Shown here one piece after another: positions 40,617 through 49,734 of a stretch of 64,000 bases of DNA; positions within the stretch are counted from its first letter, which is position 1, and each line of letters begins with the position of its first letter. The notes beneath the pieces were generated by a model. The model searched no databases. It was not told where the DNA came from and saw only the letters and a program-made list of their open reading frames with translations. Source of the stretch: JAANXG01 sp963731035 (GTDB lineage Bacteria > Pseudomonadota > Gammaproteobacteria > Arenicellales > JAANXG01). Location of the stretch: positions 1 to 64,000 of the forward strand of contig CAVSUY010000006.1 of NCBI GenBank assembly GCA_963731035.1, given 5' to 3'. The position numbers and the translations under genes were made by a program.

Positions 40617-42452
40617 TCAAAGCTTGTAACCCAGCAGCTTGATGGAGGATTCGAGCTCGGGAATGATCGGTTTCAGATGTTTCCTGTATTTCCGGTAGCG
40701 ATAAACGGAAGTGTCATAAAGCTCCTCCGTCACCTGGGCATAGCTGGCGGTGCGTGAGTATCTGGGATTTTCGTGAAATCTCAGGCAGGCGTCTTCCAGC
40801 TGTTCCTCCAGGTGCTCGAGCATCCGAACGGTCTGTTTCCGGATGTCCTGTACGACATCTTCGTACCGGACTCTCAGGAAATCGATACCGAGTTTCCTGC
40901 GGTAGTGCTCGGTCATCTCCAGCAGAAGCCGGTAATGCCTTGCAGCCGACAAAAGATCGTAGCCGCAGTTCCCGCCATGGGTTGCATCGGTGAAAAACGT
41001 CGACAACACCGCATCAAGGGGGTGTCGCACAACATGGATGATCTTTGACTCCGGGAACAGCCCGTGGATCAGGCCCAGGTGCAGCTCGTTCATCGGCATC
41101 TTGTCGGTGAACTTTCGCACGCCGGGTTCCAGCACGCTCGTCAGTCTCAGCCGGGACAGATAGCGCTGCCTCAACAGCTGCAGGGGCGGCGCTTGGCCGG
41201 GAGTGGAATCGGCAAACAGGCAGTCGGGAAACGTCGCCTCCGTGTTCAGCAATCGCCCGGCGTTGGTGGCCAGATCGTAGATGAATGGCAGCTCGTCGCC
41301 GCCGCAGATGCGGGAATGGGCGCTCAGGATCTGCTCCACCATGCTGGTACCCGAGCGGGTGAAACCGCAGATGAACACCGGCTGCTCCTCGCCTTCTCCG
41401 GCCGGCCGGCCTTTCTCCAGGGATTTCATCCGCTTGCTGGTGAACGCCAGACGCAGGCGATCGGCCTCGGCGGCGTGCTTGTCGGCGTCGTATCGAAAGC
41501 CGAGCTCGTTCTCCTTGATAGTGTTGGCGCCGGCGATGCATTCGAAAGCCTGGTCGTGGAGGCCCATCCGGTCCAGGATCGCACCGCGTTCGAAGCCGTA
41601 GGCGGCCTTTGCCGTAGCGTCCAGCTTGTCCAGATCCACGCCTTCGAGCGCGAGCAGCGCCTGCTTGTAGTTGTTTTCGCGCCGGTGCAGGACGGCCTCG
41701 GTGATTCCAACGCCGGCCCCGTCCCCGGAGTTCTTGCGCGCCATCTCCAGCAGGCGCCATGCCTTCGGCAGGTCGCCGCGCGACTCCTCCATCCGGCACC
41801 AGTTGATCAGCGTCACTGGGTCATCCGGCGCCTGCGCGAGCGCGACGCGGAAATAGTGCTCCGCCTCGTGCTTTCGACCCAGCGCGCTGAGCACGCCGCC
41901 CAGCTCGTTCAGCACCCGGGGGGCGAACTGGCGCTGGTAGAACGCCTGGCGGTAGTGATATTCGGCGAGGTCGAGTTGATGGCGCTGCCTGGCCAGGTTG
42001 CCGAGTCCCAGGTGAGCGCGGAAATGGAGCGGCTGCTCCTGCAGGACGGTACGCAGAAGCTGGTCGGCGCGGTCCATCTGGCCGCGCGCGACATACAGGT
42101 CGGCGGCGTCGCATTGCATATCGAGGTCGTCGGGGTACGCGGCGAGCCCCCGGGTCACCAGCTCCTGCAGCTCTTCACCGCTGAAGACTCGAAGTGGATT
42201 CGGGATGGCCATAGCGAGTCGAATGGCGCCGTAGTGCATAGGCACCTGCCTCAGGATCTCACGGCAGGCCGTCAACGCGTGAATGAAGCGGTCGTCATTC
42301 GCCGCTTCCTGGGCCTCCGCGTACAGGACCCGGACCTCCGGTGCCTCGTCGCGCCGACCGCCTTCCGTGATCGCAGGCCTGCCGCAGCAGACGGTGTAGC
42401 TGCGGTCCGACCCGCACGGACATTCGGGTTCAGTGTCTTTGGCCTCGACCAT
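40617..42452 (-). CDS. SEC-C / TPR / sulfotransferase fusion
   Basis: 611 residues. An N-terminal SEC-C-type zinc motif (CPCGSDRSYTVCCG) is followed by TPRs at ~40-320 and a Sulfotransfer_3-like domain from ~350. That domain has FICGFTRSGTSMVEQIL as 5'-PSB loop, ICGGDELPFI, KIIHVVRHPLDAVLSTFF as 3'-PB motif, and FLRVRYEDVVQD. Such TPR-sulfotransferases (tyrosylprotein sulfotransferase relatives) are thought to sulfate proteins or peptides; the TPR part would hold the acceptor. It is divergent from the PqqD-like gene (80-bp promoter region) and near LPAHA protein 4, a plausible acceptor. The function is inferred. Confidence 0.85.
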   Translation of the reverse strand: MVEAKDTEPECPCGSDRSYTVCCGRPAITEGGRRDEAPEVRVLYAEAQEAANDDRFIHALTACREILRQVPMHYGAIRLAMAIPNPLRVFSGEELQELVTRGLAAYPDDLDMQCDAADLYVARGQMDRADQLLRTVLQEQPLHFRAHLGLGNLARQRHQLDLAEYHYRQAFYQRQFAPRVLNELGGVLSALGRKHEAEHYFRVALAQAPDDPVTLINWCRMEESRGDLPKAWRLLEMARKNSGDGAGVGITEAVLHRRENNYKQALLALEGVDLDKLDATAKAAYGFERGAILDRMGLHDQAFECIAGANTIKENELGFRYDADKHAAEADRLRLAFTSKRMKSLEKGRPAGEGEEQPVFICGFTRSGTSMVEQILSAHSRICGGDELPFIYDLATNAGRLLNTEATFPDCLFADSTPGQAPPLQLLRQRYLSRLRLTSVLEPGVRKFTDKMPMNELHLGLIHGLFPESKIIHVVRHPLDAVLSTFFTDATHGGNCGYDLLSAARHYRLLLEMTEHYRRKLGIDFLRVRYEDVVQDIRKQTVRMLEHLEEQLEDACLRFHENPRYSRTASYAQVTEELYDTSVYRYRKYRKHLKPIIPELESSIKLLGYKL

Positions 42453-42532
42453 TGGCGCTTGCCCTTGTAGACTCGATCACACTTCGGTTTGGATTGCCTC
42501 GCTGGCGCCCTGGACTATGTTCGAGGGGCTCC

Positions 42533-42823
42533 GTGACGATTGATCGATCAATGAATGACAACGATACGCCCCGCCGCATGCCCGAGTACGTGCTCGAGCG
42601 AACGGACAGCGAATACCAGCTTCGCCATCGCGGTTCGGACACTGCGATATACATCAACGAGACCGCCGCGTTGCTCTGGGAGTTGTGCGACGGCGGGAAG
42701 AGTATCGGGAACATCAAGCAGATGCTACTGGCGGCCTATCCGGACGCCGCGGAGAGCATATCGCCCGACGTGGACAAGGCAATATCGACGCTGCTGGGCC
42801 ACGGGGCGCTGTCAGCAGGGTAG
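42533..42823 (+). CDS. PqqD-like peptide-binding (RRE) protein
   Basis: 96 residues. GTG 42533 follows GAGGGG at good spacing; ATG 42551 is the alternative. PEYVLERTDSEYQLRHRGSD, then YINETAALLWELCDGGKSIG and YPDAAESISPDVDKAISTLL, is the winged-helix PqqD/RiPP recognition element pattern (N-E-x-A-x-x-I/L-W-x-L-x-D-G). PqqD domains hold leader peptides for radical SAM or other modifying enzymes. No pqq genes are present, so this one serves another peptide. It lies between the TPR-sulfotransferase and LPAHA protein 4, with a radical SAM fusion 3 kb away. Confidence 0.8.
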   Translation: MTIDRSMNDNDTPRRMPEYVLERTDSEYQLRHRGSDTAIYINETAALLWELCDGGKSIGNIKQMLLAAYPDAAESISPDVDKAISTLLGHGALSAG

Positions 42824-42881
42824 GCAGTGTGCGTTTCGCCGGGGGCCGGCCGCGCGAGCCAGAGATCCGGGCTGCGGTCCG

Positions 42882-43541
42882 TCAACCTCCGAATTTGAAG
42901 CGGCGGCCCCGACTACGGCGTTGCACGCCCTCAACGGCACCAGACAAAGCGCGGTTGTTCTCCGTAAGATACTTGCAGATCTCATAGCCGGTTGTGAGGG
43001 CGCCGGTATACTTGAATGTGCCCGGTCCCAAACTCCCAGCGCGCGTGAAGTTGTACTCGAAATATTTCCTTAAAAGAGGTTCGCCACTACATCGGATTCC
43101 GACCACGTATGAGAACTGGTAGCCGCCGTTGCCATCAAACGTTTCGTATTTCCCGGCGTACTTTATGGCGCTCCCATCGCAACTCGGCGGGCAAGGGCCG
43201 AGGTTGGAGTATTTCAACGTTGAGTGTGTCCCCCCCTCCAGATACGTACCGTTGTAGGTAGCGAAGGTATAGTTTGTGCCGATGGCCGTGAATGGCGGGG
43301 CAGTAGATATGGAACTATCGCCTGTCAGGCCTCCGGGACAGCACGTCGTCACGGTCCCGGGCGAGGTCTGCCCGTGCGCCGGTAAGATCACGGAGGAGAC
43401 GATGGGCTTGGCCCACTTGCCCGGAAGGGCCGCCACCCCAAGCGCGGTGCCGCCGGCCGTTACCGTCCTGAGCAGCCTGCGGCGCGCTTCAATCGAAGCG
43501 TCTGAACGCTTGCCGCCGCCTTTTTCATTGTTGTTGGCCAT
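42882..43541 (-). CDS. LPAHA-signal exported protein 4
   Basis: 219 residues; ATG 43541 preceded by GAGGAG. Lead with R20-R21-R22-L-L, TVTAGGTALGVAALPGK, then W43-x2-P46-x-V48-x2-V51-x-L53-P-A-H-G57; position -1 of the presumed cleavage site is Gly, still acceptable. The mature ~162 residues contain seven Cys, Gly/Tyr/Thr-rich strands (TNYTFATYNGTYLEGG) and a basic C terminus (QRRSRGRRFKFGG). No known fold was recognised. It is downstream of P450 and GNAT genes on the same strand and faces the PqqD-like gene. Confidence 0.7.
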   Translation of the reverse strand: MANNNEKGGGKRSDASIEARRRLLRTVTAGGTALGVAALPGKWAKPIVSSVILPAHGQTSPGTVTTCCPGGLTGDSSISTAPPFTAIGTNYTFATYNGTYLEGGTHSTLKYSNLGPCPPSCDGSAIKYAGKYETFDGNGGYQFSYVVGIRCSGEPLLRKYFEYNFTRAGSLGPGTFKYTGALTTGYEICKYLTENNRALSGAVEGVQRRSRGRRFKFGG

Positions 43542-43681
43542 GGTTCTCCTCTCTGACTTGAGGGCCAGCGTGTTGTCAGTAGATCAGTATATAAGAAGCC
43601 GCAACCCCCCACAATCGCTCAGCCGGCCCGTGAGCCAACATATTGATTTTATTGCATTTACACCCTTTACCCGCATGATGC

Positions 43682-44257
43682 TCAGCGCAATTGCCGGACC
43701 GGCGCGTCCCGGATCAACACGGCCGAGAAATCGAAGTACCAGGCGTCACGCCCGTGGATGGATCCCCGCGGCCTGTATCCCAGGCGCGTGAATATGCGGC
43801 GCATGCCGGGTCGCCCGAGCTTGCGGTTCTCGTTGACGTTCAACACACCCGGGATGCCTTCCGTGGCGAGCCGGGTCTTGGCGTAGCAGACGGTAGCCGC
43901 GGTGGCGACGATCATCAGCCGGGTCCGGCGGTGCTCCGGGCGGATGAACATCCGGTTGATAAAGCAGTCCTGGTCACAAGTCTCGGGGCGTTCCGGGTAC
44001 AGCGTGTTCAAGCCCGCGAGCTGCCCCGTGTCCCGGTGCCACAACAGGTAGCAAACTTGCTGGCTGCGCTCCCAGGCCGCTTTCGGCGACGGGATCACGC
44101 CGGCACCGATCCACAGCTCCACGCAGGCCTGCTGCCTGGGCGGATCGATGCGGCGAAAGACGTTTTCCAGCCGGTATTCGCCCCAGTCGAAGCCGGGCAG
44201 GTCCTCCCGTCGGAAGGGGAACAGACTTGATGGCAGAACGATTTCGAAAGGCTCCAT
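43682..44257 (-). CDS. GNAT-fold acyltransferase-like protein
   Basis: 191 residues from ATG 44257; the longer frame overlaps the P450 gene. ACVELWIGAGVIPSPKAAWE and VCYLLWHRDTGQLAGLNTLY lead to FINRMFIRPEHRRTRLMIVA, the acetyl-CoA pyrophosphate-binding R/Q-x-x-G/R region, and IPGVLNVNENRKLGRPGMRR, then LGYRPRG. A GNAT N-acyltransferase of unknown acceptor. It starts 22 bp after the P450 stop and ends 140 bp before LPAHA protein 4, probably one transcription unit. Confidence 0.65.
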   Translation of the reverse strand: MEPFEIVLPSSLFPFRREDLPGFDWGEYRLENVFRRIDPPRQQACVELWIGAGVIPSPKAAWERSQQVCYLLWHRDTGQLAGLNTLYPERPETCDQDCFINRMFIRPEHRRTRLMIVATAATVCYAKTRLATEGIPGVLNVNENRKLGRPGMRRIFTRLGYRPRGSIHGRDAWYFDFSAVLIRDAPVRQLR

Positions 44258-44279
44258 ACCGAACGGACTCGCAGGCGGC

Positions 44280-45494
44280 TCAGAATTGCATCGGCAGTGA
44301 GTCAAAGCCGCGCATCAACCAGGTCTTTCTCCTGATGCCTGGGCCGGCCGGCTCCAGGTTGGGCAGACGCTCGACGAGTTCCTCGAGCATGACTTTCATC
44401 TCCAGGCGCGCCAGGTTGGCGCCAAGGCAATGGTGCGCGCCGCGGGCGAATGCCAGATGCTTGACCGGCTCGCGGCTGACGTCGAACCGGTCCGGTTCCG
44501 GGTTCACGTCCGGGTCCCTGCCGGCGGCGCCCAGGAACGCATAGATGTGATGTCCGCGCTGGATGCGATGGCCGCCTACCGCGATGTCGTCCAGGGCGTA
44601 GCGGCCGACCATCTGCACGGGTGGATCGTACCGCAGGCACTCTTCCACGGCACGCGGGATCATCGCCGGATCGGCGCGCAGTCTGTCGAACTGCTCACGG
44701 TTGCTGAGCAGCGCATGCAGGCCGTTGGAGATGAGTGACGTCGTGGTCTCGTGGCCCGCGAACAGGAGGAACACGCAGTTGGCAAGGATTTCCGCGTCGG
44801 TCAAGCCGTCTTCCCCGCGCCCGCCGGAGATCAGCCTGGATATCAGGTCATCGTGATCTTCCAATGCCCGGGTCCCGACGAGGTCTTCAAAATAGCACGT
44901 CAGGTCGGTCGCGGACTGGTTCAGGCGCTCGCGTATGGGTGCGGCGAGTAAATGGAAATCGGATTGGACCGCCACGGCGAAGTCACGCGTCCAGGCCCGG
45001 AAGCGATGCCGGTCCGCAGGCGGTATGCCGATCATCTCGGCGATGACCGTTTCCGGAAACGGGTAAGAAATCGCCGGGACGAAATCGAACGTATTGTCCG
45101 GGCTTCCTTCCCGGACCCGGTCGATCAGGCCGTCGGCCACCGCCCGTATTCGAGGTTCGAGGCCTTCGATCATTTTTACCGTGAAAGCCCTCGCGACCAG
45201 GCCGCGGACCCGGGTGTGCTCCGGCGGGTTCTGGAACAGCATCCAGTTTTCCAGTACCTGCAGGGCCGGATTGTGCCGCCTTACCTCGGCCAGATGGGTC
45301 GTGTCGCCATCGGGCCGCGGCGTCTGGCCCACGTTACCCCGCCCGGCTGCCGGATGCGCCAGCGCCGCCGCCAGCGAACCGTAGCCGGTCAACGTCCAGG
45401 TATGGGGGCCGGACCGCAGGACCGGCGACATTTCCCGCCGCCTCCGGTAGAAGCGATAGGGATTGTCGATAAACGCCGGCGAGTTGACGTCCAT
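44280..45494 (-). CDS. Cytochrome P450
   Basis: 404 residues from ATG 45494 (GGAG eight bases upstream). I-helix LLFAGHETTTSLISN with the A-G-x-E-T oxygen-activation motif; EECLRYDPPVQ is the K-helix E-x-x-R; FARGAHHCLGANLARLE holds the heme-thiolate Cys. It resembles soluble bacterial class I P450s (CYP107-like biosynthetic hydroxylases). No ferredoxin or reductase gene is adjacent. The substrate is unknown; co-transcription with GNAT and the exported protein 4 suggests it could act in the same pathway. Confidence 0.9.
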   Translation of the reverse strand: MDVNSPAFIDNPYRFYRRRREMSPVLRSGPHTWTLTGYGSLAAALAHPAAGRGNVGQTPRPDGDTTHLAEVRRHNPALQVLENWMLFQNPPEHTRVRGLVARAFTVKMIEGLEPRIRAVADGLIDRVREGSPDNTFDFVPAISYPFPETVIAEMIGIPPADRHRFRAWTRDFAVAVQSDFHLLAAPIRERLNQSATDLTCYFEDLVGTRALEDHDDLISRLISGGRGEDGLTDAEILANCVFLLFAGHETTTSLISNGLHALLSNREQFDRLRADPAMIPRAVEECLRYDPPVQMVGRYALDDIAVGGHRIQRGHHIYAFLGAAGRDPDVNPEPDRFDVSREPVKHLAFARGAHHCLGANLARLEMKVMLEELVERLPNLEPAGPGIRRKTWLMRGFDSLPMQF

Positions 45495-45819
45495 GGTGAT
45501 AGCTCCGTCGTTCGTTCGCTCAGCTCGAGCCAGCCACCGTTTCTCCAAGGACTTTCGAGCGGGTGCGGCCCAGCGCCCGCGGGAGACCGGCAAGAGCGCG
45601 ACGGTGCCGGCGGGTTTTCCGGAGATTATGGCACAAGCGGGCCGACGCCGGAGGTATCCGCGTTCGGCGTTCCCGCCACGTTTTCACCCTGTGGTAAGGT
45701 CGTGAACGCGTCGTCCACAGACAGAATTGACATGGCAAATCGCCCCCCGTATCCGGCAGCCGTTCTCCCAGCCATTGATCGTGCCGCAGCGGCTTCCGTC
45801 GCCCGGACCAGGCATGCGC

Positions 45820-48000
45820 ATGGATAGGGTCAATTCAGACCAGAGCCGGCGTTATCCAGGAGTACATGTGTACACGCTGTGCTGGAACGAAGAGACCATG
45901 CTCCCGCACTTTCTGCGCCACTATTCCTGGGCCGAACGGATCGTCGTCTACGACAACGAATCGGAGGACGGGACCCGCGATTGCGTGGCCGACTGCGACA
46001 ACGCGGAGCTTCGCAGCTTCGATACCGGCGGCAGATACAGCGAGGAACGGCTCGCGAACTTCAAGAACAACGCCTGGAAAGAGAGCCGGGGTGACGCGGA
46101 TCTCGTAATCATCTGCGATGTGGACGAGTTGCTCTATCACCCCGACCTCGCCGCCGTACTGGGGACGATGGTGAGGCGGAAGGCCACCCTGCTCTTGCCA
46201 ATGGCTTATCAAATGGTTTCCAGCCGCGTTCCGGTGCCCGGTGAAGATTTGCTGGATGCCATGCCTGAAGGCGTGAGGTTGCACGCCTATGACAAATGTC
46301 TGTTGTTCGATCCGAATGAAATAGACGAGATAAACTTCGACCTGGGCGCCCATGTCTGCCGTCCGGCAGGACGTGTCGAGTATTTCCGGGTTCCCGGCCT
46401 GGTGCTGCTGCACTACAAGTACCTTGGCCTGGAATATGTCCACAACCGTCATCGCCTCTATACGGAGCGGACCGAGAAAGTGGATATAGACAGGAAATTC
46501 AGCCCGCATCACCGGCTGAGCAGGGAACAGCTCAAACTTCGTTTCCGCGCACTATCCGAAGAGAAGATAGACGTTGTGTCTCAGGCAAAGGATGCGTCGC
46601 TCAATGATGCATGGAGGGTTCCGCCCGGGGATCTTGCGACCAGATACTTAATGGGGCTCAGAGCGTTCCAGAGGCATGATTATTCGGCGGCCTACAGACT
46701 CCTGTCGGAGGTCGCGGCATGGCAGCCCGGCCGGTATCGAATTGACGCCGCTTTGGCTTTTATATTGATGCTTCGGAGCACATTTCTCGGGGGCTGGGAC
46801 TATGTGCTGCAGCGCGCCGTCGCGATTTCCAATTCGGGGCCGTCGCGCGCTTCGGTTTTATTGAAAATTGCCAGGTTTTACGCTCGATCGAACCATCCGC
46901 GGGCCGCGCTGCATTGCCTGAACAGGGCGGTGGAGATCGAGCCGGGCAGCGCCGCAGCCATTGCGCCGTGGCAGAGCCAGCTGCGACGCGGGCTCACGGC
47001 GCGAGCCGCCGAGGCGGCATCCGGATCGCCGGCTCAAACGCGTTTTCCAGGCAGTCCGTCCCAGAAGGTGAGGAAAATCAGGAATCTCGAGATTCATGTC
47101 GCACATGCATGCAATCTCACCTGCGAAAGTTGTGCGCACTTCTCGAATTTTCATCATGCGGGCATCGTGTCTTTGGAGGAGGCCGAGGCGTGGATGAAGC
47201 CGTGGTCAGGCAGGCTTCAACCAAAGAGTTTCTCATTGCTTGGCGGCGAGCCGACGATTCATCCACAGCTCCCTGAATTCGTCCTGCTGGCGAGACGTTA
47301 TTGGCCGCATTCAAGGTTACGGCTGGTCACCAACGGTTTCTTTCTGCACCGCCATCCTGAATTGCCGGAAGCGATTCGACAGGCAGGGGACGCGTTCATC
47401 GTGGTTTCTATTCATCACACCGCCCCGGAATACCTGAATCGGATATCTGACAACCTGATCATGCTTCGTGGATGGATTCTGAAGTATGACCTTCCGGTTG
47501 TTTTCTCCCATAGTCATTCATACTGGATGCGCCTATATCAACAGGAGGCCGATGTAATTGAACCGTTTCACGACGGGAACATCCGGGCGAGCTGGGAAAT
47601 CTGTTCGGGAAAATACTGCCGCCAGTTGTTCGGTGGTGACATATACAAGTGCGCGCCTTCGGCTTACCTGAAGCTGCAGAATCAGAAGTCGAAGCTCGGC
47701 GGCAGCTGGCATCCTTATCTGGCATACGAGCCGCTGAAAAGCCACTGTACCGACTCTGAGCTGGATCGATTTTTTTCGCGCGAGGAGGAGCCGATCTGCG
47801 GCATGTGCCCAGCCTACACCCGGAGCTTCGACAAGCCGCTTCCCCTGGATGCCAGGGTCCTGGATAGCACACCGGAGTACGATGACCTTGCACCATTCGT
47901 GAGATTCGCCGCATTCGATCCCGGAGCCAGGAACGTTGAGAACGTGCGCGTCGCCAGCGGGCTGTCCAGCCAGCACGATGCCGAAACAGCCTCCATGTGA
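45820..48000 (+). CDS. Glycosyltransferase (GT92-like) / TPR / radical SAM fusion
   Basis: About 726 residues from ATG 45820 (ATG 45814 also possible). Residues ~10-250 are a GT-A domain (YTLCWNEETMLPHFLRHYSW, IVVYDNESEDGT, VIICDVDELLYHP, GLVLLHYKYLG). Residues ~290-400 are TPR-like. From ~420 comes a radical SAM domain with C431-x3-C435-x2-C438 (HACNLTCESCAHF), SLLGGEPTIHP and LRLVTNGFFL, plus a SPASM-like Cys set (ICSGKYC, IYKCAPS, ICGMCPAY). Radical SAM-SPASM proteins modify peptides or sugars. Fusion to a glycosyltransferase is unusual. A PqqD-like protein is encoded 3 kb upstream. Confidence 0.8.
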   Translation: MDRVNSDQSRRYPGVHVYTLCWNEETMLPHFLRHYSWAERIVVYDNESEDGTRDCVADCDNAELRSFDTGGRYSEERLANFKNNAWKESRGDADLVIICDVDELLYHPDLAAVLGTMVRRKATLLLPMAYQMVSSRVPVPGEDLLDAMPEGVRLHAYDKCLLFDPNEIDEINFDLGAHVCRPAGRVEYFRVPGLVLLHYKYLGLEYVHNRHRLYTERTEKVDIDRKFSPHHRLSREQLKLRFRALSEEKIDVVSQAKDASLNDAWRVPPGDLATRYLMGLRAFQRHDYSAAYRLLSEVAAWQPGRYRIDAALAFILMLRSTFLGGWDYVLQRAVAISNSGPSRASVLLKIARFYARSNHPRAALHCLNRAVEIEPGSAAAIAPWQSQLRRGLTARAAEAASGSPAQTRFPGSPSQKVRKIRNLEIHVAHACNLTCESCAHFSNFHHAGIVSLEEAEAWMKPWSGRLQPKSFSLLGGEPTIHPQLPEFVLLARRYWPHSRLRLVTNGFFLHRHPELPEAIRQAGDAFIVVSIHHTAPEYLNRISDNLIMLRGWILKYDLPVVFSHSHSYWMRLYQQEADVIEPFHDGNIRASWEICSGKYCRQLFGGDIYKCAPSAYLKLQNQKSKLGGSWHPYLAYEPLKSHCTDSELDRFFSREEEPICGMCPAYTRSFDKPLPLDARVLDSTPEYDDLAPFVRFAAFDPGARNVENVRVASGLSSQHDAETASM

Positions 48001-48057
48001 CTGGCATCGATTTGATCAGCCCGCGAGTGCATGTCTGGTCCGCCGGACGTGCTGCCC

Positions 48058-48151
48058 GATGCGGGGTCGAGGGCACCAAAGAGACTGTTCGACAACCCGG
48101 CGCCGCCCGGAGCAGCAAGGTCGATGGAGTTCGATATACTGTCCCCGGAAT
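48058..48151. repeat. 94-bp dispersed repeat C, copy 2
   Basis: Matches 26642-26735 at 91 of 94 positions, ending in TATACTGTCCCCGG. Here it separates the radical SAM fusion from an OsmC remnant. Confidence 0.9.
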
Positions 48152-48383
48152 CGGGAAAGCCAGATGGCCGGTGGTGAGCTTTCGCGATCGTGCCGTCGCT
48201 CATCTAGGCAAGAACGCCAGAGGGCAGATGTCGGTGACGCGCGTCGATCTGCATCCGGAGGTGCTATTTGACGCGGGGTTTTCGGTAGAGACCGTGGAGC
48301 TGGAAAAGATGCGGCACCGGGCGCACCGCTGTTGCGTCATCGCCAATACGCTCGCCGATAGCGTGGAAATCGACATCCTGTAG
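48152..48383 (+). pseudogene. OsmC-family C-terminal remnant
   Basis: The frame RVDLHPEVLFDAGFSVETVE, then LEKMRHRAHRCCVIANTLAD, SVEIDIL and a stop, is the last third of an OsmC/Ohr-type protein (H-x-x-A-H-x-x-C-x-I-A-N with the peroxidatic Cys). The N-terminal half is absent, replaced by repeat C. Confidence 0.65.
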
Positions 48384-48405
48384 GTTTCAGTAGAGGAGCC
48401 GACCT

Positions 48406-48579
48406 GTGCAAGCGAGCGAACTACTACTGAGCGAACTGGATGATGACGGTATTTTGCGTCTGACTCTGAACGACGCCGGACGACGCAATGCCCTGTCCGA
48501 AGCGATGCTGAGGGCAACACTGGGTGTTGCGTTTGCCAGGGCCGCCTCTGACAGCACACAGGTGCTCTCGCACCTGTAA
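48406..48579 (+). pseudogene. Enoyl-CoA hydratase N-terminal remnant
   Basis: GTG 48406 starts a frame containing LSELDDDGILRLTLNDAGRR, then NALSEAMLRATL, the first strands of crotonase-fold enzymes (T-L-N-x-P-x-x-x-N-A-L). It breaks after ~40 codons and stops at 48579. Bases 48580-48735 hold no recognised gene. Confidence 0.65.
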
Positions 48580-48735
48580 AAGGCCGTTTCCGCGCGCCGC
48601 GTATCTGACATTCTACGAAATTGCCGGTTGCGCCATCCTGCCGGTGCTCGGCATGTGCGTTATCGAACAGAAGCGGCGCGGTTGCTGCACTAAACTGATT
48701 GTTTGGATCGGCACGACAACGAGTCAGGAACGAAT

Positions 48736-49734
48736 ATGTCACGCATCTTTATCACCGGCGGCGCCGGCTTCATTGGCAGCCACATCGCCGCACATCATCT
48801 CAGTCAGGGCGATTCGGTGCTGGCGGTCGACAACCTCAGCACGGGGTCGATGGCGAACATCGCGGCGTTTGAGAACAACCCGCGTTTCCGCCTTCAGGTT
48901 GCAGACGTTGTGACGTGGCGCGGGCTCGAACACGCGGTGGCCAATGCCGACCGCGTCTACCACATGGCGGCGATGGTCGGCATGTTCCACGTGCTGGAGC
49001 ATCCGGCGGACATCGTGCGCGTCAACGTCACCGGCTGCGAGCGCATCCTTCAGGCCGCAAGTGCGACCCGACCGTCCCCGAGCGTGGTCGTGGCGTCGAG
49101 CTCGTCGGTCTACGGGAGCTCAGCGCCCGAGCACATGCACGAGGATGCGGACCTGGTGATGGTGCCCGGGTCGCCTCTGCTGCACTACGCGGTCAGCAAA
49201 CTGGCCAACGAGGCACAGGCACAGGCGTACGCGCGAACCTTCGGCGTGCATGTGGTGGCGGCGCGCCTGTTCAACACCATCGGGCCGGGGCAGGCGGGAT
49301 TGTACGGGTATGTGGTGCCGCGCTTCACACAGCAGGCGATCGCGGGCGAGCCCATCACCGTATTCGGCGATGGCCAGCAGACGCGTTCGTTCTGCGACGT
49401 GCGCGACATGGTCGCTTTTCTGGTCGCGTTGGCGGAAACGCCGGCGGCGCGCGGGCAAGTGGTCAACGTGGGCAATGCGCAGGAGATCACCATCCAGGCC
49501 TTGGCCGAGCTCGTGCGCGCGCGCGCCGGCAGCGATTCGCCAATCACGCATGTGTCGTACGCCAAGGCCTACGGCAGATCCTTCGAACAGATCCCGCAGC
49601 GCCGCCCGGTGCTCGACCGCCTGCATGCCCTGACCCTGGTGCGCCCGCGGTGGACTCTCGAGGCAACCATCGATGACCTTGTCTCGTACTATCGGGGCAA
49701 CACAAGGCAGAAGCCGGCAATCGCAATGGCATGA
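48736..49734 (+). CDS. NAD-dependent nucleotide-sugar epimerase/dehydratase
   Basis: 332 residues, extended SDR. FITGGAGFIGSHIAAHHLSQ is the NAD motif, VVVASSSSVYG and HYAVSKLANE the catalytic Ser and Y-x3-K, and RLFNTIGPGQ the substrate loop. FGDGQQTRSFCDVRD is typical of UDP-sugar 4-epimerases/decarboxylases. It supplies an activated sugar, probably to the GT2 synthase of the same operon; its stop overlaps the YaiO start by 4 bp. Confidence 0.85.
   Translation: MSRIFITGGAGFIGSHIAAHHLSQGDSVLAVDNLSTGSMANIAAFENNPRFRLQVADVVTWRGLEHAVANADRVYHMAAMVGMFHVLEHPADIVRVNVTGCERILQAASATRPSPSVVVASSSSVYGSSAPEHMHEDADLVMVPGSPLLHYAVSKLANEAQAQAYARTFGVHVVAARLFNTIGPGQAGLYGYVVPRFTQQAIAGEPITVFGDGQQTRSFCDVRDMVAFLVALAETPAARGQVVNVGNAQEITIQALAELVRARAGSDSPITHVSYAKAYGRSFEQIPQRRPVLDRLHALTLVRPRWTLEATIDDLVSYYRGNTRQKPAIAMA

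Noticed and set aside
41064..42470. 468-codon + strand ORF opposite the TPR-sulfotransferase
   Set aside because: Antisense shadow; the minus frame carries SEC-C, TPR and sulfotransferase motifs.
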